DNA from: Psychromonas sp. L1A2
GTDB lineage: Bacteria > Pseudomonadota > Gammaproteobacteria > Enterobacterales > Psychromonadaceae
Direction: 5' to 3'
NCBI RefSeq assembly: GCF_009828855.1
Contig: NZ_WUAG01000001.1
Span: 1,116,001 to 1,180,000, forward strand
DNA length: 64,000 bases
Shown: in pieces, positions 1 through 8,617 of the stretch
Layout: each line of letters opens with the position of its first letter
How positions within the stretch are numbered: the stretch's first letter is position 1
Program-made: the position numbers and the translations under genes
Notes under the pieces: model-generated
What the model saw: the letters and a program-made list of their open reading frames with translations, nothing else
What the model was told of the DNA's origin: nothing
Database searches by the model: none

Positions 1-2
1 GT

Positions 3-476
3 TGGGCAGATAGCTCAGCGAAAGACATTGTTGATGAAATTAAACGTTTAGGTTATAGCGCAAAGTTAATCGTGATCACTGGTGGTGAGCCTTGTATGTA
101 TGACTTGCGAGAGTTAACTCAAGTACTACATGAGTTTGGTTTTACGATTCAATTAGAAACGAGTGGTACTTATCCTGTTCTAGTCGATGCACAAACTTGG
201 GTTACTTTGTCACCTAAAGTGAATATGCGTGGTAAAAAAGAAGTGTTAAAAGAAGCATTGGAACGTGCTAATGAAATTAAGCATCCAGTGGGCACTGAAA
301 AAGATATCGAGCAATTAGATGTTTTATTATCGAAAATAACATCTATTAAAGATAAAACGATTTGCTTACAACCTATTTCGCAAAAAGCAAAAGCCACCGT
401 GTTATGTATGAAAATATGTATTGAACGTAATTGGCGCTTGTCAGTACAAATGCATAAGTATTTACAGATCGATTAA
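3..476 (+). CDS. queE: 7-carboxy-7-deazaguanine synthase (C-terminal part)
   Basis: The 5' end lies outside the window; the frame is open from base 3. The protein is a radical-SAM enzyme that makes 7-carboxy-7-deazaguanine from 6-carboxy-tetrahydropterin in the queuosine (preQ0) pathway. The visible part has the radical-SAM motif ITGGEP, the segment LETSGTYP, and the end RLSVQMHKYLQID, which closely matches the QueE C-terminus known from E. coli. The CxxxC cluster motif must lie upstream of the window. A good hairpin terminator follows about 95 bases after the stop, so this is the last gene of its transcript. Confidence 0.93.
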   Translation, partial: WADSSAKDIVDEIKRLGYSAKLIVITGGEPCMYDLRELTQVLHEFGFTIQLETSGTYPVLVDAQTWVTLSPKVNMRGKKEVLKEALERANEIKHPVGTEKDIEQLDVLLSKITSIKDKTICLQPISQKAKATVLCMKICIERNWRLSVQMHKYLQID

Positions 477-569
477 GCTTTTTACTGACTATTTCCCGTT
501 TCAGGTTTGAAGTGAATGATGCCGTCGGTACGAGGTTTATCATGTTAATATTTATACAATAAACGCTTT

Positions 570-607
570 AATAGGCTCTCCTGTACTTAATGGAGGGCCT
601 ATTTTTT
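570..607 (+). terminator. Rho-independent terminator after queE
   Basis: A 12-bp stem with one G-U pair (AATAGGCTCTCC / GGAGGGCCTATT) around a 10-base loop is followed by a run of six T. It sits between the stop of queE and the end of the convergent alginate lyase gene. Confidence 0.85.
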
Positions 608-652
608 GAGTTAAGCCTTTAAGCTATTTATTGTGATTGGTATTAATTAAGT

Positions 653-1513
653 TTATTTAGTTTCTAACGCTTTATATTCAAGTTTATTGAAATGCGCTTC
701 ACTCATACCATTAGTGAATTGATTGTATACGCCAGCTTTAAAGTAGCTTAACAGGTGGCGCCAGTAATCAATATCATGTTCAACAAGACGTTTACCATCT
801 ACATCAATGATTAACTGTTTATTGCCGACCGTGATGTCAAAAGCCGTTGCTTTATTTAAGGGAGCTTTACCTAAATCATATTTCTTATAGGCTACATCTG
901 CTTTACACATCTCTTTATCTTTATTCTTTTTACCAAATGATCCTTTACAAATGACTGCATTATTTTTAACCATTGCCCAGAAATGGCCTTTTACTGAATT
1001 AGCATCTTCTTTCCAAACAACACGAAGTAGGGGATGCGGCACATTGTGTGTACCTTGGTTATCTAACCCTTTGTTATGTACTTGCAGGAAAGTGATTTCA
1101 TTTTGTTTAGAATTTGAGTTCTTCATTGAAGCAACTGGATCAATAATTTCCACTTCTGCACTTAACGTATAAAGTTTATTGGGTAAATCAGTACGAAAGT
1201 TTTTATGGACGCGGACTTCGTTGCGAAGGTGATCATTTTTCATTTTGAAAACAAGTGCTTCGCTTTTTTTATCAACATAGAAATATTGATTAACAATTCC
1301 AGTAAAGTTACCGTCTAATGCAAAATATTCTTTGTTGCCTTTTTTACCTTCCGCATCTGAAATCTGCAATTCTGATTCAGTTAATACATGTTGAAATTGA
1401 GTGTAGTTAGCTGGTTCGCCTAATGCTCCATCTTGATTAGAAAACTGAACATTTGCAGTCGAAAAAGAAGATATCGCCATGAGAGTCGAGATAGCAAGTA
1501 GTTGTTTTTTCAT
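653..1513 (-). CDS. Secreted alginate lyase, polysaccharide lyase family 7
   Basis: This 286-residue protein has a signal peptide (MKKQLLAIS..., likely cut after Ala20) and a single PL7 domain. The three PL7 signatures are present: RNEVR at 97-101, QVH at 144-146 and YFKAGVYNQ at 257-265. These supply the active-site Arg, Gln, His and Tyr of beta-elimination. Within PL7 a QVH rather than QIH motif has been linked to a preference for polymannuronate, so substrate preference is a family-based guess. There is no lipobox, so it is probably periplasmic or secreted. It is monocistronic, and a second, lipoprotein PL7 enzyme is encoded at 53277-54356. It is recognised with high confidence at family level. 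Confidence 0.93.
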   Translation of the reverse strand: MKKQLLAISTLMAISSFSTANVQFSNQDGALGEPANYTQFQHVLTESELQISDAEGKKGNKEYFALDGNFTGIVNQYFYVDKKSEALVFKMKNDHLRNEVRVHKNFRTDLPNKLYTLSAEVEIIDPVASMKNSNSKQNEITFLQVHNKGLDNQGTHNVPHPLLRVVWKEDANSVKGHFWAMVKNNAVICKGSFGKKNKDKEMCKADVAYKKYDLGKAPLNKATAFDITVGNKQLIIDVDGKRLVEHDIDYWRHLLSYFKAGVYNQFTNGMSEAHFNKLEYKALETK

Positions 1514-1798
1514 TAAAATAACCTTATGTCATATTGTAGTATTTATTTGAAATTAACATGAAGGTTAAATTAATAGCGTCGATTTGGTCTGGTTTTATGG
1601 ATCAGGAATTAGCTTTTTAATCGCATTGTGAGCTAGAGCACAGGCATCGTGTATAAGCTTAGAAAAGAGAATTAGAGCACTACTACCATAAGGTACTACA
1701 CAGTTAGATAGTCGGTCGTTTACATCATAATAAGCTTCCAATGTTTAGTTTAATATTCTTTATTTAATACTTTTTATTTAATACCTTTTATTTAATGT

Positions 1799-2170
1799 TC
1801 ACTTCATTCCTGCGCCCACGGTAGAGCGAACTGGAATATCTTTTAAAGCGATACCCTTTAAATCAAGCTCTTTTAAGCAAAATACATTCACGCCAAAATA
1901 ATCAGGTGTAACGCGCTTACGGTGAAAAGGGTAGATACCACAGATCTTACAAAAGTAATGTTCTGCGGTATTGGTATGGAATTGATAGGTGGTTAGATAG
2001 TCCTTTCCTACAATAATATGCATCGCACTTTCATGTACTTTTACCATTAACGCATTTTTTCTGATACAAATAGAACAATCGCATGTCGTCAGCTCCATAA
2101 AGTCGCTTTCAATTTCAAACTGAACGGCTTCACAATGGCAAGTTCCTTGAACTTTTTTTATATTATTCAC
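1799..2170 (-). CDS. GFA/CENP-V fold zinc protein
   Basis: This 123-residue protein belongs to the glutathione-dependent formaldehyde-activating enzyme (GFA) / CENP-V family. The zinc-binding pattern is clear: CHC at 11-13, CDCSIC at 30-35 and a later CKIC. The fold binds two zinc ions. True formaldehyde activation has been shown for few members, so the exact substrate is unknown. The gene stands alone, with its promoter in the gap before the carboxypeptidase gene. Confidence 0.85.
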   Translation of the reverse strand: MNNIKKVQGTCHCEAVQFEIESDFMELTTCDCSICIRKNALMVKVHESAMHIIVGKDYLTTYQFHTNTAEHYFCKICGIYPFHRKRVTPDYFGVNVFCLKELDLKGIALKDIPVRSTVGAGMK

Positions 2171-2532
2171 TTATTTTCCTTGTTTTAAACGACTTAAAAT
2201 AGGGTTTTAAACTATAAAAAATATTCTATTACTTCAATATAAGCCGGTCTAGTAAGCGTCTACATTCTTTACTCTATAGCAATTTACGTTAGCAGATTTG
2301 TATTGGTACTTCCAATTGGATTATTTAAGCTAATAGGGGATAGTTTTTATTGGAATGAGTAAAGGATTGTCCTTATCCTTTTTAGGTTATGAGTAACTAA
2401 CTGGTTTATAAATAACTAACTTAATAAGCGCCGTTAGATTAAATTGCTAGGCATTGATTAACTCTGCTTTGTTGTTTGTTTAGGATCGTTTATGCTCAGG
2501 GTAACTCGTAAATTACTAATTAAGGAAAAGTT
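2171..2532. other. Intergenic gap between divergent genes
   Basis: This gap separates the divergent GFA-family and M14 carboxypeptidase genes and should contain both promoters. I see a weak 7-bp hairpin (AAAGGAT/ATCCTTT, 2361-2381) and no convincing gene. AAGGA just before 2533 is the ribosome binding site of the carboxypeptidase. Confidence 0.5.
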
Positions 2533-3660
2533 ATGCGTATCACTGCTAATTTCGATGCAGGTAATATTGAAGTTATAAATCTAGAAGATAAAAAAGACAT
2601 TCAATTGGCTATTCGTCCAGACTTTGGCGGGGAGTTTTTTCAATGGTTTAACTTTCGTATCGACGGTGAAGTAGGCGAACAATATATTCTTAATATTCTT
2701 AATGCAGGTGAAGCATCTTATCTTGAAGGTTGGGACAACTATCAAGCCGTGGCTTCTTATGATCGCCAGCATTGGTTTCGCCTACCAACATTCTATAAAG
2801 ATGGAAAGCTAACTATTGTTGCAGATATGGATTGTGAAACTATCCAAATTGCTTACTTTGCGCCTTACAGTTACGAACGCCATCAAGATTTGCTTGCTGC
2901 CGTACAAATGCACCCGTTAGTGAGTCTTGAACATTTAGGTGAAACGTTAGATAAACGTGATTTAACGTTAGTCAAAATTGGTGATGGTGATGCTAATAAA
3001 CGTAATATATGGATCACTGCACGTCAGCACCCTGGTGAGACAATGGCGGAATGGCTAGTTGATGGTTTAATGCATAGTTTGTTAGACAGCGATAATGCGA
3101 CGGGTAAATTACTCTTAGATAAAGCAAACTTCTATATCGTTCCTAACATGAATCCAGATGGTAGTGTGCGCGGTCATCTACGTACCAATGCCGCAGGTGT
3201 CAACTTAAATCGAGAATGGTTAAACCCAAGCATCGAAAAAAGCCCTGAGGTATTTCATGTTATTAATAAAATGAAAGAAGTAGGCGTTGATCTCTTTTAT
3301 GATGTGCATGGTGATGAAGCATTACCTTTTGTCTTTTTAGCAGGATCGCAAGGCACACCGAGTTATAACGATCGTTTAGCTAAATTACGTGATCGATTCT
3401 CTGAGGTATTTAAATTAGCCAGTGCAGATTTCCAATCTGAGTTTGGTTATGACGTTGATGCACCGGGTGAAGCGAATATGACGGTCGCGACAAACTGGGT
3501 TGCTGAGCACTTCGATTGCGTTGCTAATACATTAGAAATGCCTTTTAAAGATAACGACAATGTACCAGATCCAACAATGGGGTGGTCACCAGAGCGCTCA
3601 GTTAAATTAGGTGAAGCATCACTCGTTGCTATGTTAGCGGTTGTTGACGACCTACGTTAG
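2533..3660 (+). CDS. Cytosolic M14-family zinc carboxypeptidase
   Basis: This 375-residue protein has no signal peptide. An N-terminal beta domain (about 1-130) precedes an M14 zinc-peptidase domain. The zinc ligands are His166 and Glu169 (RQHPGETMAEW) and His259 (YDVHGDE). The catalytic Glu is Glu335 in NTLEMPF. NPDGSVRGHLRTNAAGVNLNRE carries the substrate-binding Asn/Arg. The layout fits the bacterial relatives of eukaryotic cytosolic carboxypeptidases (CCP/Nna1), which remove C-terminal residues such as glutamate. The physiological substrate in bacteria is not established. AAGGAAAAGTT precedes the ATG, and a strong terminator follows. Confidence 0.9.
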   Translation: MRITANFDAGNIEVINLEDKKDIQLAIRPDFGGEFFQWFNFRIDGEVGEQYILNILNAGEASYLEGWDNYQAVASYDRQHWFRLPTFYKDGKLTIVADMDCETIQIAYFAPYSYERHQDLLAAVQMHPLVSLEHLGETLDKRDLTLVKIGDGDANKRNIWITARQHPGETMAEWLVDGLMHSLLDSDNATGKLLLDKANFYIVPNMNPDGSVRGHLRTNAAGVNLNREWLNPSIEKSPEVFHVINKMKEVGVDLFYDVHGDEALPFVFLAGSQGTPSYNDRLAKLRDRFSEVFKLASADFQSEFGYDVDAPGEANMTVATNWVAEHFDCVANTLEMPFKDNDNVPDPTMGWSPERSVKLGEASLVAMLAVVDDLR

Positions 3661-3697
3661 TCAACATATATAAGTACTTTGCTATGGTCTATAAATG

Positions 3698-3735
3698 AAA
3701 AAAGCCTAACAAATTAAATTTGTTAGGCTTTTTTT
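3698..3735. terminator. Bidirectional terminator
   Basis: A long A/T-flanked stem (AAGCCTAACAAATT / AATTTGTTAGGCTT) has A runs on one side and T runs on the other. It lies between the convergent carboxypeptidase and LRR-kinase genes and can serve both strands. Confidence 0.85.
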
Positions 3736-3785
3736 AGCTTAAGTCGTTAGTTTTATATTTAAAGAAATTTTGTGTATCAACAAAC

Positions 3786-5036
3786 TTATGCTTGAACTAA
3801 CGCTTTTAACATTTGATAGTCTGGCGACTTTTTATCGTTAACATCACAAATTTTCAACAAGTCATCAATAAAATGCATCAGCGCTCGTCGTTCTATTTCT
3901 TTAATACTTTCTTTAACGACTGGCAGTAGCATGTGGTACATACTGGCTGCGCCAAAATCGCCAAAAATAATATTGGATTGTTGATCAAACAAGGTATTGT
4001 GCGCATAAAGGTCACCATGACATACTTGGTTATTATGTAGATGTTCAAACACTTGTTGCATTTGCTCTACTATCTTCTTAATGCTTTCAATGGATAAACT
4101 AAACCCTGATTCAAAAGTATCACGCGTACAGGTTTGAAAGTCTGGCGGTAAACCCAGGTTTTTAAAGTGAGTCGGGATTAGTTCCATCACTAATGCTAGA
4201 TAATTACTTTCGTTGACTTGTGCTACGGATTTTACTAGATTTTTGTGAGTTCCTACTTTTAAACAAGCTTGTAATTCATCTTGAGGGTATCCATCGCTGG
4301 TCACTTCCCCTTTAAAGACTTTAACTGCAATATCTTCTGGAAAAGAATCTGCTTGGTTAACTGTGTTATTCCACTTTGTTTGGTAAATAATGCCTGATGC
4401 ACCTTGGCCTAATACCTCTAATAAACGGTAGTCAGTTGAAGCCACTTCGGGTACTGATTTGATATGTAAATCAGTTTCGCAAAAAGGGTTACCTGAAAAA
4501 GCTAACCAAGCTAACTTAGGTAGTATTAATATTTGTATTGGAAAAGCTAATAATTGGTTAGCTGAAATACGCAATAATTCAAGGTTAACCAACTGATCTA
4601 TACTTTTAGGTAACCGTTTAAGTTGATTACCTGCCAGTGCTAGTTTTTGCAAACGTTTTCGTTCACCTAATGCTTCTGGCAAGCTGGTTATTTTATTATC
4701 AGTTAAAATTAACCAACGTAGTTGTAGCGGTAATGACTCAGCAGGCACTTCTTGTATTTGATTCGATTTAAAACCAACCATTTCTAATAATGGACAAGCG
4801 CCTAAAGCGGCTGGTAATACTTTAAAGCAATTATTAGAAGCAAAAAGAATCTTAAGGTGAGTCAGTTGCTTTATTTCATCGGGTAGGGTGGTTAGTTGAT
4901 TGTTCGATAAATCCAATATTTCTAAGCTATCAGCTAAGGTTAAAATCTCCATTGGAAATTCTGTCAAATTCTCTGATAGTTGTAAGCGTTTAATGCCTGT
5001 TAGTTTTCCTGCTTTAAGTTGCGCAATGCTCTGCAA
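3786..5036 (-). CDS. Leucine-rich-repeat protein kinase
   Basis: This 416-residue protein joins an N-terminal leucine-rich-repeat block (about residues 15-190, repeats of the LxxLxLxxNxLxxLP type) to a C-terminal eukaryotic-like protein kinase (about 203-400). The kinase has the glycine loop LGQGASG (209-215), Lys239 in AVKV, an HGD catalytic loop (340-342, instead of HRD) with Asn347, and DFG at 360-362. All the residues needed for catalysis appear present. No signal or transmembrane segment is seen, so it should be cytoplasmic. Its partner and signal are unknown. LRR-kinase fusions are typical of plants but also occur in some gammaproteobacteria. Confidence 0.88.
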   Translation of the reverse strand: MQSIAQLKAGKLTGIKRLQLSENLTEFPMEILTLADSLEILDLSNNQLTTLPDEIKQLTHLKILFASNNCFKVLPAALGACPLLEMVGFKSNQIQEVPAESLPLQLRWLILTDNKITSLPEALGERKRLQKLALAGNQLKRLPKSIDQLVNLELLRISANQLLAFPIQILILPKLAWLAFSGNPFCETDLHIKSVPEVASTDYRLLEVLGQGASGIIYQTKWNNTVNQADSFPEDIAVKVFKGEVTSDGYPQDELQACLKVGTHKNLVKSVAQVNESNYLALVMELIPTHFKNLGLPPDFQTCTRDTFESGFSLSIESIKKIVEQMQQVFEHLHNNQVCHGDLYAHNTLFDQQSNIIFGDFGAASMYHMLLPVVKESIKEIERRALMHFIDDLLKICDVNDKKSPDYQMLKALVQA

Positions 5037-5158
5037 AATAGACTTCCTAATAATTAAATAAACGGTTACTTGGTTTTTTGAGGTTACTGGTCACTATGTT
5101 GTTTATTGTATCGCTACTGCTTCATTATATAAACAACCGCGTCATTAATATAAAACAG

Positions 5159-5869
5159 TTATAGCTTACTAATTGCCAACATAGCACCATACATTATAGG
5201 TTGATGAATAAGATAAATAGCTAATGAATGTCTGCCAAGGTAGGCCAATTTATTACTAATAATATTGTTTGTTATTTTGATATTAAATAACGACTTATGC
5301 ATAAAGTATATACCAATTAACACGGGAGAAATCCAAGGGATAAAGCTCACTAAATCAGTCGTTTTTCTAGGAATATCTAAGTGTTCTACTGACCATAACC
5401 AGATAGGCCGCATACTTATCCAATCGAGTTGATAACTTATTAAGCAAGCAACACCAATCACGAGTGCTGTATTGGGTAAGCGTGCGAATAGGACCGAGAT
5501 AGGTAAAGCAACGGCAATAAAATGAATAATACCAAAATAGACCCAAGCATTAGGGTACATAAATAAACTGCCTATTGTTAGCAGTAAGGCGACAACAACT
5601 AATTTTGTGACGGTTTTACTTAGCTTTATTAAATTAACTTGTTTTGAATAAACTAAATAACTGCTCATTCCTACTGCTAATAAAAAACCAGTTACAATAA
5701 TCGCTCTAAAGACACGCCATTCGATATCTTTATTGGTATTAATATCTAGCCAGTCGAAAGCGGCAAGGTTATAACAAAAGTGAAATATCACCATCAAGAC
5801 AATTGCCGTCCCACGTAATATATCGACTTCATTAACTCTTACATTACGTGTGTTTGATAGATTGCTCAC
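5159..5869 (-). CDS. Heparan-alpha-glucosaminide N-acetyltransferase-like membrane protein (DUF1624)
   Basis: This 236-residue protein is predicted to be multi-spanning, with about seven hydrophobic segments. The N-terminal EVDILRGTAIVLMVIFHF motif is typical of the HGSNAT catalytic/DUF1624 family, membrane acyltransferases in which the early His is important. The bacterial substrate is unknown; it is probably a cell-envelope sugar or lipid. The gene lies 78 bases upstream of argO on the same strand, so cotranscription is possible but not shown. Confidence 0.75.
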   Translation of the reverse strand: MSNLSNTRNVRVNEVDILRGTAIVLMVIFHFCYNLAAFDWLDINTNKDIEWRVFRAIIVTGFLLAVGMSSYLVYSKQVNLIKLSKTVTKLVVVALLLTIGSLFMYPNAWVYFGIIHFIAVALPISVLFARLPNTALVIGVACLISYQLDWISMRPIWLWSVEHLDIPRKTTDLVSFIPWISPVLIGIYFMHKSLFNIKITNNIISNKLAYLGRHSLAIYLIHQPIMYGAMLAISKL

Positions 5870-5947
5870 TGATGACTTCCTTTTATCTTTTAACTATTCT
5901 TTGATAGCGTAGTGATTACTTTCTATTTTTTACTTTTAAGTAATCAT

Positions 5948-6562
5948 TTAATTTGTAATAACATAATATAGTAAATAAGCGGCTATCACCCACATCATAA
6001 TGGCAATGACAAAGTCGATAATTTGTTGGCTTCTTGGTTTAGATAAAATGGGAGCCAATTTTTGTCCTAATAAAGAAAGGCCAAAGAACCAAATAAATGA
6101 GGCGCTTACACCACCAAATACAAACCAAGGGCGCTCATCGGCTGTTAAATTAGCGGCAAACCCACCTAATATTACAATCGTATCAATGTACACATGTGGA
6201 TTTAAAATAGTAAATGCACAACAGGCTAATACGATAGCTTTGAAACTTCTACTTTTACTGTCAGTTTGTAAATGATTACCGCCTGCAAACGCACTCTTAA
6301 AACATAAAGAACCGTAATAGAACATAAAAATTGCACCGAGTATGCCAATACTGGTTAGTAACCATGGAAAAGTCGTAAATACTTTTGCACCTCCCCATAC
6401 ACCGACAGACATAAAGATGGCATCCGCAAGTGAACAAAATATCGCAACAAATAAATGATGTTGACGACGTATTCCTTGATTTAATACAAACGCATTCTGC
6501 ATGCCGATTGGCATAATTAAGGTGGCCATTAGCGTTAAACCAGTGAAGTAAGTGCTGAACAT
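5948..6562 (-). CDS. argO: Arginine exporter (LysE/ArgO family)
   Basis: This 204-residue inner-membrane protein of the LysE/RhtB superfamily has about six hydrophobic segments. The start region, with MPIGMQNAFVLNQGIRR, closely matches E. coli ArgO, the L-arginine (and canavanine) exporter. The divergently oriented neighbour is argP, the known activator of argO, and this conserved pairing supports the assignment. The start ATG is followed directly by the canonical FxxYFxGLxL beginning, so it is well chosen. Confidence 0.92.
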   Translation of the reverse strand: MFSTYFTGLTLMATLIMPIGMQNAFVLNQGIRRQHHLFVAIFCSLADAIFMSVGVWGGAKVFTTFPWLLTSIGILGAIFMFYYGSLCFKSAFAGGNHLQTDSKSRSFKAIVLACCAFTILNPHVYIDTIVILGGFAANLTADERPWFVFGGVSASFIWFFGLSLLGQKLAPILSKPRSQQIIDFVIAIMMWVIAAYLLYYVITN

Positions 6563-6761
6563 AGTTACTCAATAATAGGTGATGAAAAAGAGGTCGCTAC
6601 TATAATTTCATTTAACTAGTTAGTGTAGCTAATAAAATTAATGTTTCATTAAAATTTCTAATGTTGAAGTGTTAAACTTATAATAAGTAGGACGTTAAAT
6701 TTTAAAATGTATACTTTTTAAGTATTTAACGTGTGGGTTTCGAACTTAAGGTGGCGAAAAT
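6563..6761. promoter_or_regulatory. argO-argP divergent control region
   Basis: This 199-base AT-rich gap lies between the divergent argO and argP genes. Two dyads are visible: ACTTA-TAA-TAAGT (6676-6688) and ATACTT-TTT-AAGTAT (6711-6725). LysR-type regulators bind such T-rich/A-rich dyads, and ArgP activates argO in E. coli, so ArgP binding here is a reasonable inference. I cannot tell which dyad is the site. Confidence 0.45.
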
Positions 6762-7658
6762 ATGGATTTAAGTAATGTTGATTATAAGTTGCTAAAAGCA
6801 TTGGATGCAGTGGTGATGGAGCAAAGCTTTGACCGAGCTGCACAGCGTCTTTTTATTACACAATCCGCCGTATCTCAACGTATTAAATTACTTGAAAAAC
6901 ACTTTGGTGAACCCTTATTGATCCGTTCTACACCACCACAGGCTTCACATTTAGGGCGTTTATTACTTGGGCATTATCAACGTGTATTACAATTAGAGAT
7001 GGAGCTTAACCAACAGTTAGATCTTCAAAGTAATCAAGCCCAAACGCTGCCTTTAGCTGTTAATGCAGATAGCTTAGCCAGCTGGTTAATTACGGCACTA
7101 AGCCCGTTACTGCAGACTAAAAATATCCAATTAAATTTATTTGTTCAAGACGAATCCACTACCTGGGAAAGAATGCGCAGTGGAGAAGCATTAGCTTGTT
7201 TAAGCAGTAAAGCTAAAGCGATTAGTGGTAGTGATAGTCATTTTTTGGGTTATATGGAATATGTGTGCGTGGCCAGCCCTAACTTCATAGCACGTTTCTT
7301 TAAACAAGGCGTGAATAAGCAAACATTACAACATGCGCCTGCAATGTCTTTCGATCAGTATGACGATATGCATTTAGCTTTTTTACGAGAGCACTTTGGG
7401 TTACAAATGGGTCAATATCCTTGCCATACGATACGTTCATCTGAAGCTTTTATTGATTTAACGTTAGCCAGTGGTGCTTATAGTTTTAATAGTCACTTCA
7501 GTGTCGAAGCCCATTTAAAAAGTGGTCAGCTGGTGGATATTTTGCCAGAACATAAGGTACGTGTTCCTTTGTACTGGCATTGTTGGCAATTAGGTGGAGA
7601 ATTAATGCAACAGTTTAGTGATCAAGTGATAAGTTATGCTCGACAAGTATTGAAGTAG
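6762..7658 (+). CDS. argP: LysR-type regulator ArgP
   Basis: This 298-residue LysR-type transcription factor has an N-terminal winged helix-turn-helix (about 5-60, with FDRAAQRLFITQSAVSQRIK) and an effector-binding domain. Segments such as LAVNADSLASWLI and SSEAFIDLTL match E. coli ArgP (IciA), which senses lysine and arginine and activates argO. It is transcribed divergently from argO, as in enteric bacteria. A family-A MITE begins 14 bases after its stop. Confidence 0.93.
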   Translation: MDLSNVDYKLLKALDAVVMEQSFDRAAQRLFITQSAVSQRIKLLEKHFGEPLLIRSTPPQASHLGRLLLGHYQRVLQLEMELNQQLDLQSNQAQTLPLAVNADSLASWLITALSPLLQTKNIQLNLFVQDESTTWERMRSGEALACLSSKAKAISGSDSHFLGYMEYVCVASPNFIARFFKQGVNKQTLQHAPAMSFDQYDDMHLAFLREHFGLQMGQYPCHTIRSSEAFIDLTLASGAYSFNSHFSVEAHLKSGQLVDILPEHKVRVPLYWHCWQLGGELMQQFSDQVISYARQVLK

Positions 7659-7671
7659 CATTTTATTACTT

Positions 7672-7877
7672 AACCTCAGTTCTGGGTAAACAAAGCGGTA
7701 CAACAGCGCTATTTCCGCGGATTTCTGCGTTAACATTATCTCTCAATAACCCGTTATTGCTTCAATAATTCGCATTGAACTACGCAAAAACTACGCAAAA
7801 CTAACGGCACTGACTAGTAAAAAATATACCTTCTGATTTTAAATATAATTGCGATTTCATTAACCAGAATGGAGGTT
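7672..7877. mobile_element. MITE family A, copy 1
   Basis: A 206-bp non-coding element begins AACCTCAGTTCTGG and ends CCAGAATGGAGGTT, which form imperfect terminal inverted repeats. It is flanked by the 4-bp direct duplication ACTT (7668-7671 and 7878-7881). Its interior (for example CTACGCAAAACTAACGGCACTGACTAG in part) recurs in the copies at 20827-21021 (reverse) and 41661-41855. No open reading frame of note is present, so a transposase must act in trans. Confidence 0.88.
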
Positions 7878-7937
7878 ACTTAGTATTTAAGTTTAATGCT
7901 ACATGAAAACTAAATTTATATTAAAACCAAATATTCA

Positions 7938-8384
7938 TTAAAGTTGAACAGGGTCGTTGAGGTCTAATGTCCAAACGTCATTACTTTTTGCAAGACAAAT
8001 GTCTGCTAAGGTGTGCTTGTTTAATTCATCTAAAAACGCCTGCATTGCTTTATTTAAAATCGGTTTAACAAGGCAAACACGTTGTAATCGGCAAGGTGGC
8101 TCAGAACAATTAATGGGATCAAGTGTATTTTCCATGATCGCAACCACTTCACCTATATTAATTAAATCAGCTGATTTAGCTAACTTAATACCGCCACTTT
8201 TTCCTCTAACTGTTTGAATAAAACCTGCTTTCCCTAAATGGTGCACAACTTTGGTTAAATGATTAAATGAGATACCAAAAAGTGAGGCAATATCGGTCGC
8301 TTTAGATAATGACTCCTGCTCAAGCTGTGTATTGAGGTAAATTAAAACACGAATTGCATAATCCGTATGTTTAGTTAATTGCAA
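7938..8384 (-). CDS. nsrR: Nitric-oxide-sensing repressor NsrR (Rrf2 family)
   Basis: This 148-residue Rrf2-family regulator has an N-terminal winged helix-turn-helix and the three iron-sulfur-cluster cysteines Cys93, Cys98 and Cys104 (NCSEPPCRLQRVC), spaced as in E. coli NsrR. The cluster reacts with NO, releasing repression of NO-detoxifying genes. It lies divergent from hmp, the classical NsrR target, with two NsrR-like operators on the hmp side. In enteric bacteria nsrR usually precedes rnr, so this placement beside hmp reflects the Vibrio/Shewanella-like context. Confidence 0.92.
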   Translation of the reverse strand: MQLTKHTDYAIRVLIYLNTQLEQESLSKATDIASLFGISFNHLTKVVHHLGKAGFIQTVRGKSGGIKLAKSADLINIGEVVAIMENTLDPINCSEPPCRLQRVCLVKPILNKAMQAFLDELNKHTLADICLAKSNDVWTLDLNDPVQL

Positions 8385-8522
8385 TCTTTTGACCTTTTCA
8401 TTGTATAAATCCTTTTATTTTCATCTGTAAGCTAAGCTTTATGGATAGTGAATCGTCTTCGTTTCTATTCGTCTTTATATCGATATTTTCTATTATAACG
8501 TAGAAATTCTTGTTAGTTTTTA

Positions 8523-8545
8523 ATTATGCATTCTATTTGCATGTT
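8523..8545. promoter_or_regulatory. NsrR-like operator 1 (promoter-proximal)
   Basis: The half-sites ATTATGCATTC and ATTTGCATGTT flank one base. Each half matches 8 of 11 positions of the NsrR consensus AAGATGYATTT-N-AAATRCATCTT. The site overlaps the proposed -35 hexamer TTGCAT of hmp, a good place for repression. Confidence 0.6.
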
Positions 8546-8565
8546 TTAAAATAAGTATTTAGTAT
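8537..8565 (+). promoter_or_regulatory. Probable hmp promoter
   Basis: The hexamers TTGCAT (8537-8542) and TAGTAT (8560-8565) have a 17-base spacer. The start of transcription would be near 8572, upstream of the second NsrR-like site. Confidence 0.55.
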
Positions 8566-8581
8566 ACAGGTTATGGAATTA

Positions 8582-8604
8582 AACAAGTATTTAAAATGCA
8601 ACTT
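8582..8604. promoter_or_regulatory. NsrR-like operator 2
   Basis: The half-sites AACAAGTATTT (9/11 to consensus) and AAATGCAACTT (10/11) flank one base. This is the better of the two sites. It lies between the promoter and the chosen hmp ATG, which argues against the longer reading frame starting at 8573. Confidence 0.7.
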
Positions 8605-8617
8605 AAAAGGGCGAGCT

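Noticed and set aside
8573-8617. Upstream start for hmp
   Set aside because: It overlaps the best NsrR-like operator, lacks a ribosome binding site and adds 15 residues absent from the family.
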